Made by a program: the position numbers and the translations under genes | In this document: positions 1 to 12,402 of the stretch, one piece after another | Position numbering within the stretch: position 1 is the first letter of the stretch | How the letters are laid out: each line of letters starts with the position of its first letter | Assembly: GCA_027405735.1 (NCBI GenBank) | Contig: JAPEHQ010000006.1 | Coordinates: 2,418,001 to 2,482,000, forward strand | Direction: 5' to 3' | DNA: 64,000 bases | Source of the DNA: Mucor racemosus | Lineage: Eukaryota; Mucoromycota; Mucoromycetes; Mucorales; Mucoraceae | Notes under the pieces: generated by a model | Seen by the model: the letters and a program-made list of their open reading frames with translations, nothing else | Database searches by the model: none | What the model was told of the DNA's origin: nothing

Positions 1-137
1 TTTTATATATATATATATATATCATAGATTAGATTCTAATCATTATTTTTTTTTTGTGCCTATAGGGGTAAATCAAGCGAAATTTATAGTAAAATGGATA
101 GATATTTTTATTAATAATTATGTATAAAAAAAACAAG

Positions 138-1772
138 GTGTAATGCAAGATTATTATGAACAAAATGTATACGGACAGGATAGTTCAACAATTATCAAAC
201 TAAGTCTTGTTGGCGCACTGGGAAACTTTAGTCTGAATGTATTTAGTCCATTTGTTCAAATACTAGTTTCAACCATTGGTATAAAATCAAGTATTTTATT
301 AGCAACGACTTTAAGTGTTGCCGGATTAGAACTATCAAGTTTTACTACAATGGTAGTAACATAGACCCTCCCCTCCCCCCTTTTTTTTAAAAAAAAAATG
401 TAAATGCCAACCATATTTTCTATAATGATATTGTAGATTTGGCAATTACAATTGAGTCAAGGCATATTATTCGGAGCAGGCGGTTCCATTATTTTCTATG
501 TATGTGAGTATATGAATTCGGCATTATAAAAAGCTGATATTATTGAATATGTAGATCGGGATGAGTGGTGTACAGCAATGGTTTTCTCATAAAAAAGGTG
601 GTATAGCATTAGGCATTGCAACAAGTGGGTCTTGTGTTGGTGGCCTCATTATGCCTTTAATCATCACTCCTATCAATAGACATTTTGGCGTCAGTATGTA
701 TGTATATTATGGCATGAATTTTGGCATAATACATGTATATCCTAACTACTTGACAGCTGCTTTCGGATTCTCGGGGGTATCACATGCATACTTTATCTTA
801 TATCAGGTTTTTTATTTAAAGACAAGACTACTGCATGTCAAAGTGGATCTAATGATGAAGAGGCTGGATCTTCTTGTATCGAATCTACTGCAATTAAACC
901 AATTATACAAGCTGAAAAACCAACATTCAAACAAATATTGATTTCTCCATTTAAAGTAATACAATTTGGTGTGCTCAAAGATGTAAACTTTGTCCTTTGG
1001 TGTGTGGCCGATATTGTGATTGAATTGAGTTATTATACTCCATTATTCTTTTTACCCTGTAAATATGAGAACCAAGATCAATTTATGAATATGTAATTAA
1101 TGCTGTTTATATAGCATATGCAACATCTTTGGGGTTGAAAGATACAAAGGGATCATCCTTGATTTCAATTACTGCTTCATGTAACGCCATTGGAAGGATT
1201 TTTGCAGGGTAAGTTTTTATTTTAAGGGGTAAAAAAGAAAATTCAGGAATCAAATCAAAGGCGGGTAAAATAATAAAAAGGAGGGAAACCAGCAAAAAAA
1301 AAAGGGGGCACTGTGAGATTATGGAATATAGATAAATTAAATGGAGTATCATAGAATTATAGCAGATTATATTGGTCATATCAATACAGTGATTATTACA
1401 AGCTTCCTTGCTGGTTGTAGCGCATTTTTAGTCTGGACATTTGCCTATAATTTCACTTCGCTTGTATTCTTTGCATCGATTTTTGGGTTTTTCGGAGGTG
1501 CATTTGTAACGTTAGGGCCCTCAACAACAGCTATTATAACAGGAATGGATAGATTTAAATCAGGGTATTCCATGTTTTTGTTGGTTACTGTGGTAGCAAT
1601 GTTTGGACCTAATCTTGCTGGTGCATTAGAGGCTTATTTTACTACAAATCATCACCAAGAGCCTTATTTAACGTATAAATTATTCACTGGATGTGGTTAT
1701 ATCCTGGGAGTTGTTATTATGATTGTACTGAAATGGAGAATCAACCAAGGCAATTTGTTCTCAAAGCTCTAA
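138..1772 (+). CDS. MFS monocarboxylate-type transporter, 5' end missing
   Basis: Membrane carrier of the major facilitator superfamily, monocarboxylate-porter-like (MCH/MCT) branch. Substrate cannot be read from sequence. Exons by frame continuity: 138-352, 437-499, 555-697, 757-1058, 1115-1208 and 1355-1772, all with GT/AG borders; stop at 1770. The spliced protein contains GVMQDYYEQN, the GILFGAGGSI helix, QQWFSHKKGGIALGIATSGS, CFRILGG followed by FLFKDKT (end of the first six-helix half), then the cytoplasmic loop, and GRIFAG-IIADYIGHIN in the second half. These are hallmark positions of fungal MCT-like permeases. Codon GGT at 137-139 is split by an intron, so the first exon with the opening helix lies left of the window. 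The junction at 697/757 is needed to keep frame; reading straight through gives a false stop. Confident of family, unsure of substrate. Confidence 0.85.
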
Positions 1773-1948
1773 AGATACAGTACATATAAATCTTCTTCTA
1801 TTAAAACACCGTTTATTTCACATCCAATCGACTCCTGCTTTGCAGTAGTTTTGTTGCCCTTTATTTATTAATAAACTTACATTGATTTAGTTCTTTTCAT
1901 TTCTAGTTTTTCTTTTTGATATTTTAACTTTTAATTTCATAATTTAAA

Positions 1949-4505
1949 ATGTCTTCTTCGCCACGATTCTGGCAAAAATTAGGAATAGGAAAGCAGCATA
2001 AATCGACTTCCTCTTCTACTATTAATTCAGGTACAAAACAGACATATATAACAATGAATTTGAACTCTTGGATAATTACGAATTTTTACAGATAATCAAA
2101 ATCAAGATGGAATTGCTACTCATTCTTCAATTTCTTTTTATCATCAAAATATGAATAATAACGATGAGACAATAGCCAACAACAACAATAATATGAATAA
2201 TGGAAAACAGGTGAAACGTTTCAGGTAAATTAAAGTTAATTTTAAGGCAATTCTCAATAATAAATTCTTGTCCTACAAATATATCCAAAAAAAACAATAG
2301 TAGCAATATTTCATTACGACATAGAGCAAGTTCAGCTTCATTATATCAATTACAACAGCAGCAGCAACAACAACAACCCAACACAGAGAAACAAATAAGG
2401 AGAAGTTCATATATGAAACCATTGAAACGAATTGATCCAGGTATATTACAAGTCAACTATATCTAAACTCATGTGGTTCCATTAAATGTGACACAATGAT
2501 ATTGTCAAATAATGATATACAAATGCATTTTTTATAGAAAACTCATTTATGCCTACAAGTAATAATATTAAATTGAATGAAAACTTGATTGCTGGTACGA
2601 ATATAATTATAAACATTTCAGGTACCGGAATCTAATAATAAACATAGAAGCACAGCAGCAGCAGCAGCAAAGCATTCGAAAAATGCCATCATTAATTGGT
2701 TCAACAACAAAACTGCCTACATTTGCATTGCCTACAAGAAAGCAATCATGTATTGATATTTCTAGTTCTAATAATAATAGTAATAATAATAATAATAGAA
2801 CTACTCCTCCTCGGTTAAAGAAAACAAAAAGTAATCAATCTCTCATGTCTACATCTACTACTACATCTGTCGGAAGTAGACCAAGTATAGAATACAACAA
2901 TAAGTCTAATACTAACAGTAGTAGATTGCGGCAACCCTCTCCTGCTATTTCTCATACTAAACTGCTTGTCAGGAGTGATAGTAATTCATCTCTCCATCAA
3001 TCATTAACTATAAATAAGAGAAAAAGTCTCCCAAAAATACCTCCTCCTCCACCATCTACTACGAATAGTAGTAGCGGTAATGATGAAGATGATGAAACTA
3101 AATCTTTTCTAACAAGAACTTCATCAAATGGAAGTACAGCTACAATTGACAAACGTGGCAATCGCCGTAAAAGTAGCCTAGCAGATAAACGAAAGAAATC
3201 AATAGCAGCAGCAGCAGTAAATGATCAATGCGGAGATAAATTTATTATGGACATGCTGAAAGATGAACTAGAACGCGAAAAATCTTCATCAAAAGCATTG
3301 CAGGGGCAGAAAGATGGTATACGTGTTGGTCAATGCTTCAATTAATTACATATTTAACATATAAATTCAGCTATTTCAAAGGATTTGGACTATTTCTGCA
3401 ACTTGGTTGATGAAGTTACCGAAGAAAAAGATGAATATAAGCGTAAATTTGAAGAGGAAAAGGTAATATTATTTCAAGCAAAAGGTATTAATAAATCTAG
3501 TAAAATATACTCAATTACAACTGAACCACATAGAACCAAAACCAATGCTTACAAAGAGCTATAAAAGACTTGGAATCAAGGTAAATAAACCTGACAAGAG
3601 AAGCTTCCTAATCAAATATGTATAATTAAAGATGTTCATTTGATATGCAATAGAACTTCTTCATCATCAATGGCATCAAGGGATTGTTCAGGAGCAACAA
3701 TAAGCCAGTTACAAATCGAATTACAAGTAAAGTACATTTACAATAGAAAAAAGGATGCATGAGCTAATATGTTTGCGCTTATTTGTATATTAGAACTTGC
3801 AACAACAATCAACAGAGGAACAATATGTATATTACAATAATTTACAATATAAAAATGATGAAATTAATGTACTCAAAACTGAATTGAAACAAGCACAAAG
3901 TCAAATCCAGGTTCTTCGAAAGACAATGGAGCAAATGTTAAAAGCAGAAGGAGGAGGAGCAAAAGATCTTGATGATTTTGAGTATCGAAAAAGGTAAATT
4001 GTGTATTTATCCAACTATGCATAATATGCATTTACATCAGTATTATTTAGCTTTATGATGGCAGAACCAACAACAAACGGAGATAATAAATTTTTACTAT
4101 TACAGACGGGTTATCATCCAGAGCATAATACAACAATATCTTCAACTAGTCCACCTTCACCATTACCTTGTTATAACAATGAACATCAAGATGATGATGT
4201 ATTATCAACTTCATCAAAAGATTCATACCATAGTAATAAAAGTCATCATCAATTGAAACTACAATATGAATTCTTAAAATATGATGATCATGATAATAAT
4301 CAAATGTCTTCACTGGCGAAAAGAAGGGTAAACTTTACATGTTTTCAAGATGAGAAAAAATACTAAACATTTTCTAAATTAGTCTGAAGATTTCAGTAAA
4401 AAAATCGCCATGTCAAGAAGACGAAAAGATCAATTAGAAGAAATGTTGGGTGAAGTAGATACTCAATTAAACAGAGTCAAACAAAAAATAAGAACTTCTC
4501 CTTGA
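1949..4505 (+). CDS. Ser/Asn-rich coiled-coil protein, 11 exons, unknown function
   Basis: Not recognised. Exons 1949-2030, 2092-2224, 2301-2440, 2538-2594, 2648-3316, 3371-3462, 3534-3580, 3654-3726, 3794-3993, 4051-4327 and 4383-4505 join in frame to give about 630 aa. The N-terminal half is disordered: Ser, Asn and Gln runs, many basic RRKSS-type patches and a PPPPP stretch. From exon 6 on it turns into heptad-rich helix (EVTEEKDEYKRKFEEEK, then DEINVLKTELKQAQSQIQVLRKTMEQ), typical of a coiled coil. The C-terminus is again basic helix (MSRRRKDQLEEMLGEVDTQLNRVKQK as read across residues near 4405-4480). This architecture suits a cytoskeletal or polarity scaffold, but that is inference. Exon 5 needs the acceptor at 2647; an acceptor at 2621 leads to a stop. 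The short distance from the transporter (176 bp) leaves little room for its promoter. Confidence 0.75.
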
Positions 4506-4650
4506 ATAATAATAATAATAATAATAGTAATAATAAAAGATATTTTATACAAAAAAAACAATAAAAACACTCGAAATATTTTATTTATTGATTTTTTTTA
4601 TTTTAAATGATTTTTTCTTCCAACTTCAATTAATGATGATATAAGAAAAT

Positions 4651-5513
4651 TTAGTAACCGAGAGCAGCAATGGAAGCATTGACATCCTTGATAGCATCAG
4701 CCTTGGACTCAACAGCCTTCTTTTGGATGGCAGCGAGAGCAGATTTACGTTGATAGTAAGCAGAAGACTTGGCCTTACGCTTCTCTTCGAGCTTGGCAAC
4801 AACATCTTGGTACTTCCATCCAACTTCGTGGGAGATACGACCAATGGTGGTGTACTTACGTCCGGGCTTAAGACGGAGAACACGGAGAGCAGCAGGGATA
4901 ACCATACGCTTCATACGGTCATAAGGAGCGGGGACACCTTCGAAAAGCTTGATACGATCCAAAGCAGCGGCACCACGAGCAGTCTTGTGGGGAACCATAC
5001 CACGGATGGCCTTATACAAGATACGAGAAGGAGCACGGAAATGGAAAGGACCACGAGTGGGGTTGACAAGACAACGCTTGTTGAGGTAAGCATGGTACTT
5101 CACTATATGATTTTATAGAATTGATTAGCTTTTTTTTTAAAAAAAATCAAATCATGTATCCCCCCCCCCTTCCCAAAATAAAATGACATTTTTAAATTAT
5201 CCAAATCAATACACAAAAGAAAAAGTATGATTTATCCCCATCAAATATCCCTCTCCCCTCTCTCATTAAATAAATCTACAACATACACTTGTTACGGAAG
5301 AATTCACCAGAAACGTTCAAGGCTTCACATCTGACGACGACAACCTTTTGGCCATTAAGGGCTTGCTTGGAGATAATGGAGGCAAGACGACCGAGCAAAT
5401 GACCCTTGCCATCAATAATAACGGTCTTTTTTGTTGTTGTATAATTTATTAGCCCATTGCATGAATCTAAGTTATTATTATATATATAGCTTTACCTTTT
5501 CGAAGGTACTCAT
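4651..5513 (-). CDS. RPL16: 60S ribosomal protein uL13 (L13a/L16)
   Basis: Large-subunit cytosolic ribosomal protein uL13. Three exons on the minus strand: 5513-5496 (only MSTFEK), 5425-5287 and 5102-4651, giving 202 aa, the usual length of the family. Exon 2 encodes [20 protein letters not shown] followed by [20 protein letters not shown]; exon 3 starts [20 protein letters not shown] and continues with HFRAPSRI, the [11 protein letters not shown] motif and VGWKYQDVV, all near-invariant in eukaryotic L13a. The very short first exon followed by an intron just after the ATG is typical of fungal ribosomal protein genes. Codon use is richer in C-ending codons than its neighbours, as expected for a highly expressed gene. 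The antisense open frames over it are shadows. Confidence 0.97.
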
Positions 5514-7040
5514 AGTTAAAGTTGTATGAAATAAAGAGACAGAGCAAAATTTTACAAACCACAAGTTAATTTCTTGACTAGTAACTAAGCCACTCTACTC
5601 GACGTTTAAAATTTTTTTTGCGCCTTTTAGAACTTGTTTGTTAGTAAAACCACTGTAAATTTCGAATGAAATGGGTATAAATGATGAGGTACAAGTCACG
5701 AACCAACCCGAACAATCTCTTGCCTTTTTCTTTGCTGGTCAAAGCGGATCAGGATGAATTATCGACATTTAATCAAATGGCAAATGTCTAGAAAATTGTT
5801 TAATCTCAATGACAAATACTCTTTCGACTCGACAATTACTCTGTCTTTAGTCGAACATCTGAATCAGCAAGTAGTTTTGTCATCTATTTCAATAATATCT
5901 GAGTGAAAGAAACACAAAACGCTGCAGAAAATCTTTCTTTTGTAATTTTTGATGTCAAATGGCAGCATGTATATGCTGATCCCTTGACAATTTCATAACC
6001 AACCAAGACATTGCTTATGGATCCTTGACATGCTTCAATGGCATATCCATGTACAATTCAATGCATTCAATAATTAACGAGAATCCAGGTCGTTGTTGTC
6101 CTCTTCTCCCTCACCTTCAATCATCAAAATTGCTAAATCTTGAGAAATAATCTCCAGGAATCTTCCTAATACCAGTGCTAAATACTTTTCAATGCTATTT
6201 CTGTGATTCTAGACATCGAATCAACGAAAATCAACACTAATTTCCCGAGATTTTCGGTTACTACCTTGTCGCCCTGAAGGATCGACATTGAAAATTTGCT
6301 ATTTTGCGCTTTAGACTAAATAAAACTCTTCATATTTGCGTAAACATTTGATGTGCTTTCGAACACCATAAATTTCGCTAACGTTGTTAACAAGTAGCTT
6401 TAAAAACTATTATTATTGAACATAGTTATATACTCGAAATTGGCTTTTAACACATTAAATAATGTTAGAAAATGCAAAAATTCCTATTTTTCAATTACTG
6501 AAATTTCGACCAATTTTCAATATTTTTAATGCTATAGTACTGCAAATTAAAAATACAATAAATAACATTTGATTTGCATTACTTTTCAGGCTATTGAAAG
6601 CTTCTGACATTTGTAATATCCAGAAATGAAAAAAATTGAGAAATGACGAGTAAACAGTATCAAGGCTTTTTTTATGTCACTTTTTTTTTTTTTTTTACAG
6701 TATACTTTGTGCAAGATATTTAGCATTTATTTTTACAATCTCGTTTGATTTTAGCTGCATATTTGATGGCATAATAATGCTAAACTATGTATACTATCAA
6801 AATTGGAAAGGCAATAAGTCTAAAGAAAAACCTCCCACCGATTTATGTGTCCTCTGGAGAGTCTCCTTATTACATCATCGATTTCAGTATAATCAGTTTC
6901 ATTTCTCACGCTGTAAAGTGTTATACACAACTTTTCAAGAAGTTCAAGAAGTGAGTGTTTGATTCCTACAATTTAACCAGCAAACCAATGGGATACTGAA
7001 GCTATATCTCTGAATACTGTTACAACGGTAGTATATATTT
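5514..7040. other. Intergenic stretch with faint decayed coding
   Basis: Upstream region of uL13 followed by AT-rich sequence. No intact gene is seen. On the minus strand about 6200-5890 there are short open pieces in shifting frames (for example IISQDLAILMIEGEGEEDNN and then, after a one-base shift, LIIECIELYMDMPLKHVKDP), which look like a frameshifted gene relic but match no family I recognise. Confidence 0.35.
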
Positions 7041-7129
7041 TTAAACTTGCAGCCCATTCGGATCAATATTCATTGATTTCGAGCATTTTTCTAGTTATTA
7101 AATTTCTTTCAAGCAGAAGAAAGATTTTT

Positions 7130-8975
7130 TTTTTTTTTTCAAAAGCGTATCCAAAAATCTTTCAAAAACAGCTGTTGTGTTCACGGTGATTTGTGAAAGT
7201 AGAAATATAAATTTTTATGCAGAATATATTTAAATCTATCATCATGTATAATTGGAGATTAATTGGATTAATATTCACAAGAAGAATAGGACTTTTTTCT
7301 TTGGTTTTGCAGTTGTAAATATTAGTTTATTATTTTGTAAAACTTAAAACTCATTATCCAAGGCTTAATTTCTGTATCCACAAGATAGATCTAATTAATT
7401 GCTACTCTGCATTTTTTGTTTTAGCAAAAAATATTGATTTTTCATCGAGATAACCAAAATAATAGTTTTTATCGCAACTTAAAACCTATCATCACGGGGC
7501 TCCAAAATTTATTTGTTAAAATGAGCGAAAAATGATTCAAAAAAACAAAATTGTTTAATGGCTCATTAGCTGCAAAGTAAGTTGACCTAGAGTAATAAAT
7601 AGCTTTTGTGCAGTTTTGCATTCTGCATACATTTAAACAAAAACCAGTACAACATTCCACATTAAATTTTGCGTAAAATGCAATTGAAAATTTGGAAGTT
7701 TTTTGAATATACACATCACTTTTTATAAGCATATTTAAGATATAATAAACAGCGATGATGCGCAAAAATATTATCTATCGATTGAGCTATTGCAAAACCT
7801 TCTAGCTGCATTTTTCGTAGAGAAAACAAGATTTTTGTTCAGTTTTTTTCAGATTCGGAATTTGGGATGAGGGTATATAAGGGAAAAATGGAAGCTAGAA
7901 ATGGAAATACCATTTTGTACACATTTTTGAGGATTGAAGTGAACTAAGCTAGATTCCCATCATAAAATACCTAAATTAAATGTCATCTCATTTGAAACCA
8001 TGCTATCAAAGATAAGACTATATAGTAAATAGACAATTGCATAAAGATAGCAAGGGTATAATACTCAAATAAGAGATGCTAAAATACTAAAGTAATGTGG
8101 GATATCCTAAATAAAAGATACAAAAAGTACATGCTTATCAAGTAGAACAAGTAAGGGCTGTTCTGAAAGCATGATTGACAAACTATATTTAAAACACCGT
8201 TCTTGATCCACCAAATCAATAACCAAACAACCCAACATTTATACTCAAAATTAATGGAATCGTTGACAATTGCAATGCAATTGCAAGATAGTAAATAATC
8301 ACCAAATAATATAAATAGAGACGTAGAATAACCATTTTATTGCACATTATCCATATTTTAATAAAGAAGGATTTTAACAGTATTCTTTATCGCTTTTTAC
8401 ACCCATATTTTACTGCAAGGATATCTCCACGAAAAATCAATATTTTGAGGAACTCTAAATTGGGTTTGAGAGAGCTCAACGAGCTTGATGACATGAATGC
8501 AAAAAAAAAATGTTACTCAATTTAACAAATATTATAAAACCTACTATGGAAATGCCCAAAAAATGAATAAAAATTAAGGTGCTCAGAATTTTTTTATTCT
8601 CAAATATGTTATAGAGCGCTTCAAAACAAGTAAGTTTTATTATTAGAAAGTGTTAGTATAACTTAATTTTTTCTAGAGATATGAAACCTCAAAGTTTTCA
8701 ATCCTTTAGCAGTGAAATACGCGTAAAAAATCTGAAACATTAGCATTGAAAAATTAATACCAACTGCAAAAAATAGGATATATCTGGATACTTGTTTTTG
8801 AATTAAAGGTGAACATTTCAGGCACATTGGCATATAATTTTATCTTAGTGTTATTTAGTGAAAAAAAAGTATAGCAGCGATGAAAAGTGAGACCCAGTTT
8901 CCAAGGAAAAAGCAGTGAATTTTACGCGTTTTTGAGTCTTCTGAGAGATGTAAAATAAATTCTGGAATAGGTAAG
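7130..8975 (+). repeat. Repeat family A, copy 1, split by a solo LTR
   Basis: Matches copy 2 at 15310-16585 over most of its length, with shared blocks such as the stretch around 7378-7500 (tag tttttgttttagcaaaaaa), 7660-7935 and 8418-8975. The match breaks exactly at 7934/8418, where a 483-bp LTR is inserted; removing it restores the uninterrupted sequence seen in copy 2. The right end is common to all copies (consensus near ggaacaggta). No coding capacity is seen. Family type unknown; probably a non-autonomous element. Confidence 0.75.
7935..8417 (+). mobile_element. Solo LTR inserted in repeat A (LTR1)
   Basis: Starts TG (TGAAGTGAAC) and ends CA (TTTTACTGCA), length 483 bp, flanked by a perfect 5-bp duplication AGGAT at 7930-7934 and 8418-8422. 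The uninterrupted target is seen in the other family A copies. A TATAAATA box lies at 8310-8317, about 100 bp before the 3' end, as in a U3/R promoter. A block around agggctgttctgaaagcatg is shared, inverted, with the element at 28243-28925. No internal retrotransposon sequence is left, so this is a product of LTR-LTR recombination. Confidence 0.8.
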
Positions 8976-11428
8976 ATAATGCAACCAATTCATATCTATT
9001 TATCAATGTATAAGGTGTATCTATTGATTATATGCTCACTAGAAACTTCATCAGTTATATTTTCTAGTAAAATAAAATCAGCTTTGCATTATTGGACCTA
9101 GCATAATTGCAGTAAATGACGAAGTTATTTACTAAAATAAAAAAAATATAAAAAATAAAAGCAGTAGAAATACAATTATAATCAGCTAAAGTTTTTATTA
9201 CAAAAGATTTCTCAAGAGTTAAAATAATTGAAAAGTATGAGGGTATTTATAGTGATTTGGAGAATTTGGATACCATCAGACTTGAATGGATGTATATTTA
9301 GTAATCTTCCAGTTTTGAGTACATTGTTATTGATTTGATATTTTAAGGGGTAAATTGTGTAGAGCATTGACCATAAGGGATTGTATGTCAAGTGTGACAA
9401 TATCGACCTTTTGGGAAATGGTTGTTTTGTTTATTTCTGTTATATCTATTTTATGTAACCTTGATTTTTAAGGGGTAGTTTTTATATGCTTGAATCTTAT
9501 TTATATTGATAGTGCAACTTCGATATAGATGAGTCGTTGACTAAACTGATATCTTTGTTTATTATCATTATTGATTTGGATAGAATCCTGCTTTGATATA
9601 TATGTCACTTGTGTAATTGATTGTGCCATGATCAAGAAGGGTGCTATCATCTACACGACATGTATGGTTCAAAAAGGGTATTTCATATTTTTAGCATGCG
9701 TTTTTTATTGTGTTCAATTGAAGCGTTTGTTTATTATTGTTGTTCACATTTCAAGTGGCATCATATTTTATGAGCGACACTTGGAATTTAGGTTGTTTTA
9801 TTTTTATCAAGCGTTTTTAGTATGTAATTCCACTGCAATAATTACATAATATATAATATAGGGCAAAAATGACAGGGTTTTCTTTATATTTCGGTCAGGA
9901 ATAAAGATTTTTTTGTAAACCAAATTGCTACTGATACTCAGTAAATAGCAGGATTATATCCCAAAGAAAAAAAATATGGTCAAATTACTCAATATTGCAC
10001 AAATCATAGAGGGGACGTTTGTCCTAGTTGCTAGACTTATACGCTTTACAGCTAGTTCAATCGAAAAGGTTGTGGGTTCGAAACTCGTGTAAACGGATTT
10101 TCTTCGGAACTTGTGTTTGCCGGGCTAGAAGCGCAGCTAATCACCCCCCTCGCCTTTTTTTTCGTTTTACCTTTCTACGCACAGCTTTCAAAAGGCAACG
10201 AATTGTTTTCTTCTTTTTTTCTCTACTCTAGTATTTTTAGTGTTATTTCGGAAATCCATTTTCTTTATAAATATCTTATTTTACAAGCACAAGAGATTCT
10301 ACAGAAGTAGACAAATTCTGCAGCATGCAATAATTTAATAATGTAAACTGTATTGTAAGCCTACTACTACTATCTGTATATTTTGATTTTGGTTTTCATC
10401 CAGTAAGTAACAAATAGAGTACTACTAATTGTAACATAATAAAGGCATACATAATGGAATATCTTTAGTCATTTTTCAGAAACACTTGAAAAGAGCTCAG
10501 CGAATAACATCGTTAATTATATTTGGATTTCTATCAGTTCCTGCTTCAGTCATCGTCAGTTAGAAATTGGTTTTTTACCACCTTTAACGTATCCTTAAAA
10601 AAGGAGTTCAGGATAATTATCACTGCATGAACAATACTATTTAAGGCATATCACTCTTCACTCAACACTACGGCCGAACTATGCTTCCCATAGGTATAAT
10701 GATCTGCGCCGATGGGCAGGATAAAAAATTTTGTGCAGATCAGGCAGCCCAGATGAGCAGAGCAATGAGATTAAGGTTCTTTAGTCAATTTATTAAAGTA
10801 TAATAATATCAATCATAATATAATTAATAACGAAGATAATTTGAATGGTTTAAAACAGATGTGAGTTACTCTAATTCAACAGAATTGCCTTATTGACGAG
10901 ATATATCAATTTGAAATTTGGGGTTGTTTGAAAGAGTTCTGCCAATGTTCTTCTTTCGGGACCAAATGGGAACAACGACAACAACCTATTTGGCAACACT
11001 AAAAGTATTTATGCCTTTGTAAATTCCTGTTTTTAACACACAAAATCTTTTTTCTTCCCTACGCTTTCCTCAGCTCTTTTATTTACGTTTAAAACTACAA
11101 CAAAAAGACCAATATTTTTTTATAAACTGAGATCAAGTAGCAGGTACAAGTACATGTTTTTCCTATTGTTTATTTGGAAATAAATTATTAGTAACTGTTG
11201 ATGTTAGGGCGAGTTATAATATATTTTTCGAACAAAAAAAGCATCCAGGACTTAGTCATTTTGTTCCATTATTTACGTTATAACCAATGCTTTTTTGGTC
11301 TAAAGTCGATTTCTACCTGGAGAAAAACTGGTGATTATAAAAGTATGTATAGTATTGACTTGATTTAAATGAATGAATAAACTCATGTTAGTCTATTTAG
11401 TCTCTAAAAAGCATTTATTTCTATTTAG
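8976..11428. other. Gene-poor AT-rich stretch
   Basis: No convincing gene. Open frames here (for example 9571-9849) are short, lack codon bias and have no recognisable motif. The only structured element seen is the tRNA-like stretch at 10013-10100. Confidence 0.5.
10013..10100 (+). pseudogene. tRNA-like relic or tRNA-derived SINE head
   Basis: Contains a pol III B-box-like string gggttcgaaact preceded by aaggttgt, the usual layout of a T arm, and an upstream gtcctagttgctaga that resembles a D arm/A box. A 5-bp pairing cgttt/aaacg could be the acceptor stem. The T stem would need several G-T pairs and no standard anticodon loop folds cleanly, so it is not a working tRNA. A poly-T-rich stretch follows at 10150. 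Confidence 0.35.
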
Positions 11429-11681
11429 TGGTCAACAGTTAAGAAGAGGAAAACAAGATGTTGCTTGCTGTATATCATTATTACCAACTATCAAAGGTAC
11501 ACGATAATTATTATTTATTAGCTTGTTATTAATAATTGATTTTACTAAAAAATCAATTTTTATCGGTCAAAAGTAAGTTTGTTCTGGTAAAGCATTGAAT
11601 AAATTGGCTTGGGACAAAGAGGGTAAAAAGGTGGCAATAGGTTCCAGTGATGGCCATGTTTATGTTTATGATGTTGGAGGG
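11429..11681 (+). pseudogene. Dynein intermediate chain fragment (last WD repeat)
   Basis: Two exon-like pieces, 11429-11496 and 11578-11681, with a GTACAC donor between them. The second encodes SGKALNKLAWDKEGKKVAIG followed by SSDGHVYVYDVGG, which corresponds to the final WD40 blade of cytoplasmic dynein intermediate chain (family pattern: ALN-W-GR-VAVG-D-G-V-IYDVG). The first piece (RRGKQDVACCISLLPTIK) could not be assigned. There is no start codon, no upstream WD repeats and no downstream exon, and repeats surround it, so this is a captured or left-behind fragment rather than a gene. It ends in a normal GTAAGA donor. Confidence 0.55.
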
Positions 11682-11789
11682 GTAAGACTACTAAAACTTA
11701 ATTTAAATCACCTCTAGCGCAATAATTATAAAGTAAGACTATATTAACATCAAATAAACTACCACACAATATTAGCATGTACAAAGGTT

Positions 11790-12402
11790 TACAGTAATAA
11801 GCTTGAATCAAGTGGGTACAGCATCATTAATTCTTGAAAAAGTTCACAAATATTATAAAACTCTTATTTTTAAGACTTACAAAGCTTATAAGCGGAATAT
11901 TAATTTAGAAAATTATTTTTATCCAGATCATCAATTTTGACATTTTTTAATTTTTTATTTCTGATTTTGCAAATCTAAAGTTAATTATACTACCAATTAT
12001 AAAAACAAAAAATATACACATATACAAAATTTAACGCTCTATTTGCTCAATAAAAAATAGCAGACATTTTTATTGCAAAATATTGCATGAAAATCCTTTA
12101 ATCAAAAAACCGTTTTTGGGACAAAAGTGCAAAGTTTCATTACTTAACATTTAATATTAAGCTTTTAAAAAATGTGTATTATCTATAGCTACAATTTTCT
12201 CTCACAATGTAGTATATTTAAATGTTGATTTTGGTATCAAAATTTGATTTATCTTTTTTTTGATCAAAATCATGAGCATTGGTAAGGATGAAATGAGCCC
12301 CGAAAATGTCCGCTACAAAACTGAATTTTCAGACTGTACGTGGTTAAATATATGAAAAGTTAAAAAAAAAGAAACGCCTTTTTATTTAAAACTTAGATAT
12401 AC
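11790..12402 (+). repeat. Repeat family C, copy 1
   Basis: About 613 bp, roughly 85-90% like 23777-24386 across its full length. Shared landmarks include aaaaccgtttttgggacaaa, ctcacaatgtagtatat and aaaatgtccgctacaaaa. The two copies have near-equal length and similar ends (tacagtaataa... and ...cttagata), with a weak terminal inversion (TATAGTA / TACTATA) best visible in copy 2. No protein coding. Likely a non-autonomous DNA transposon. Confidence 0.7.

Noticed and set aside
694..806. Transporter splice joining 693 to 757 or 807
   Set aside because: Both shift the frame or skip a helix; the GTATGT donor at 698 restores CFRILGG and FLFKDKT in one frame.
4626..5118. Open frames antisense or offset to uL13
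   Set aside because: Shadows of a highly biased ribosomal protein gene.
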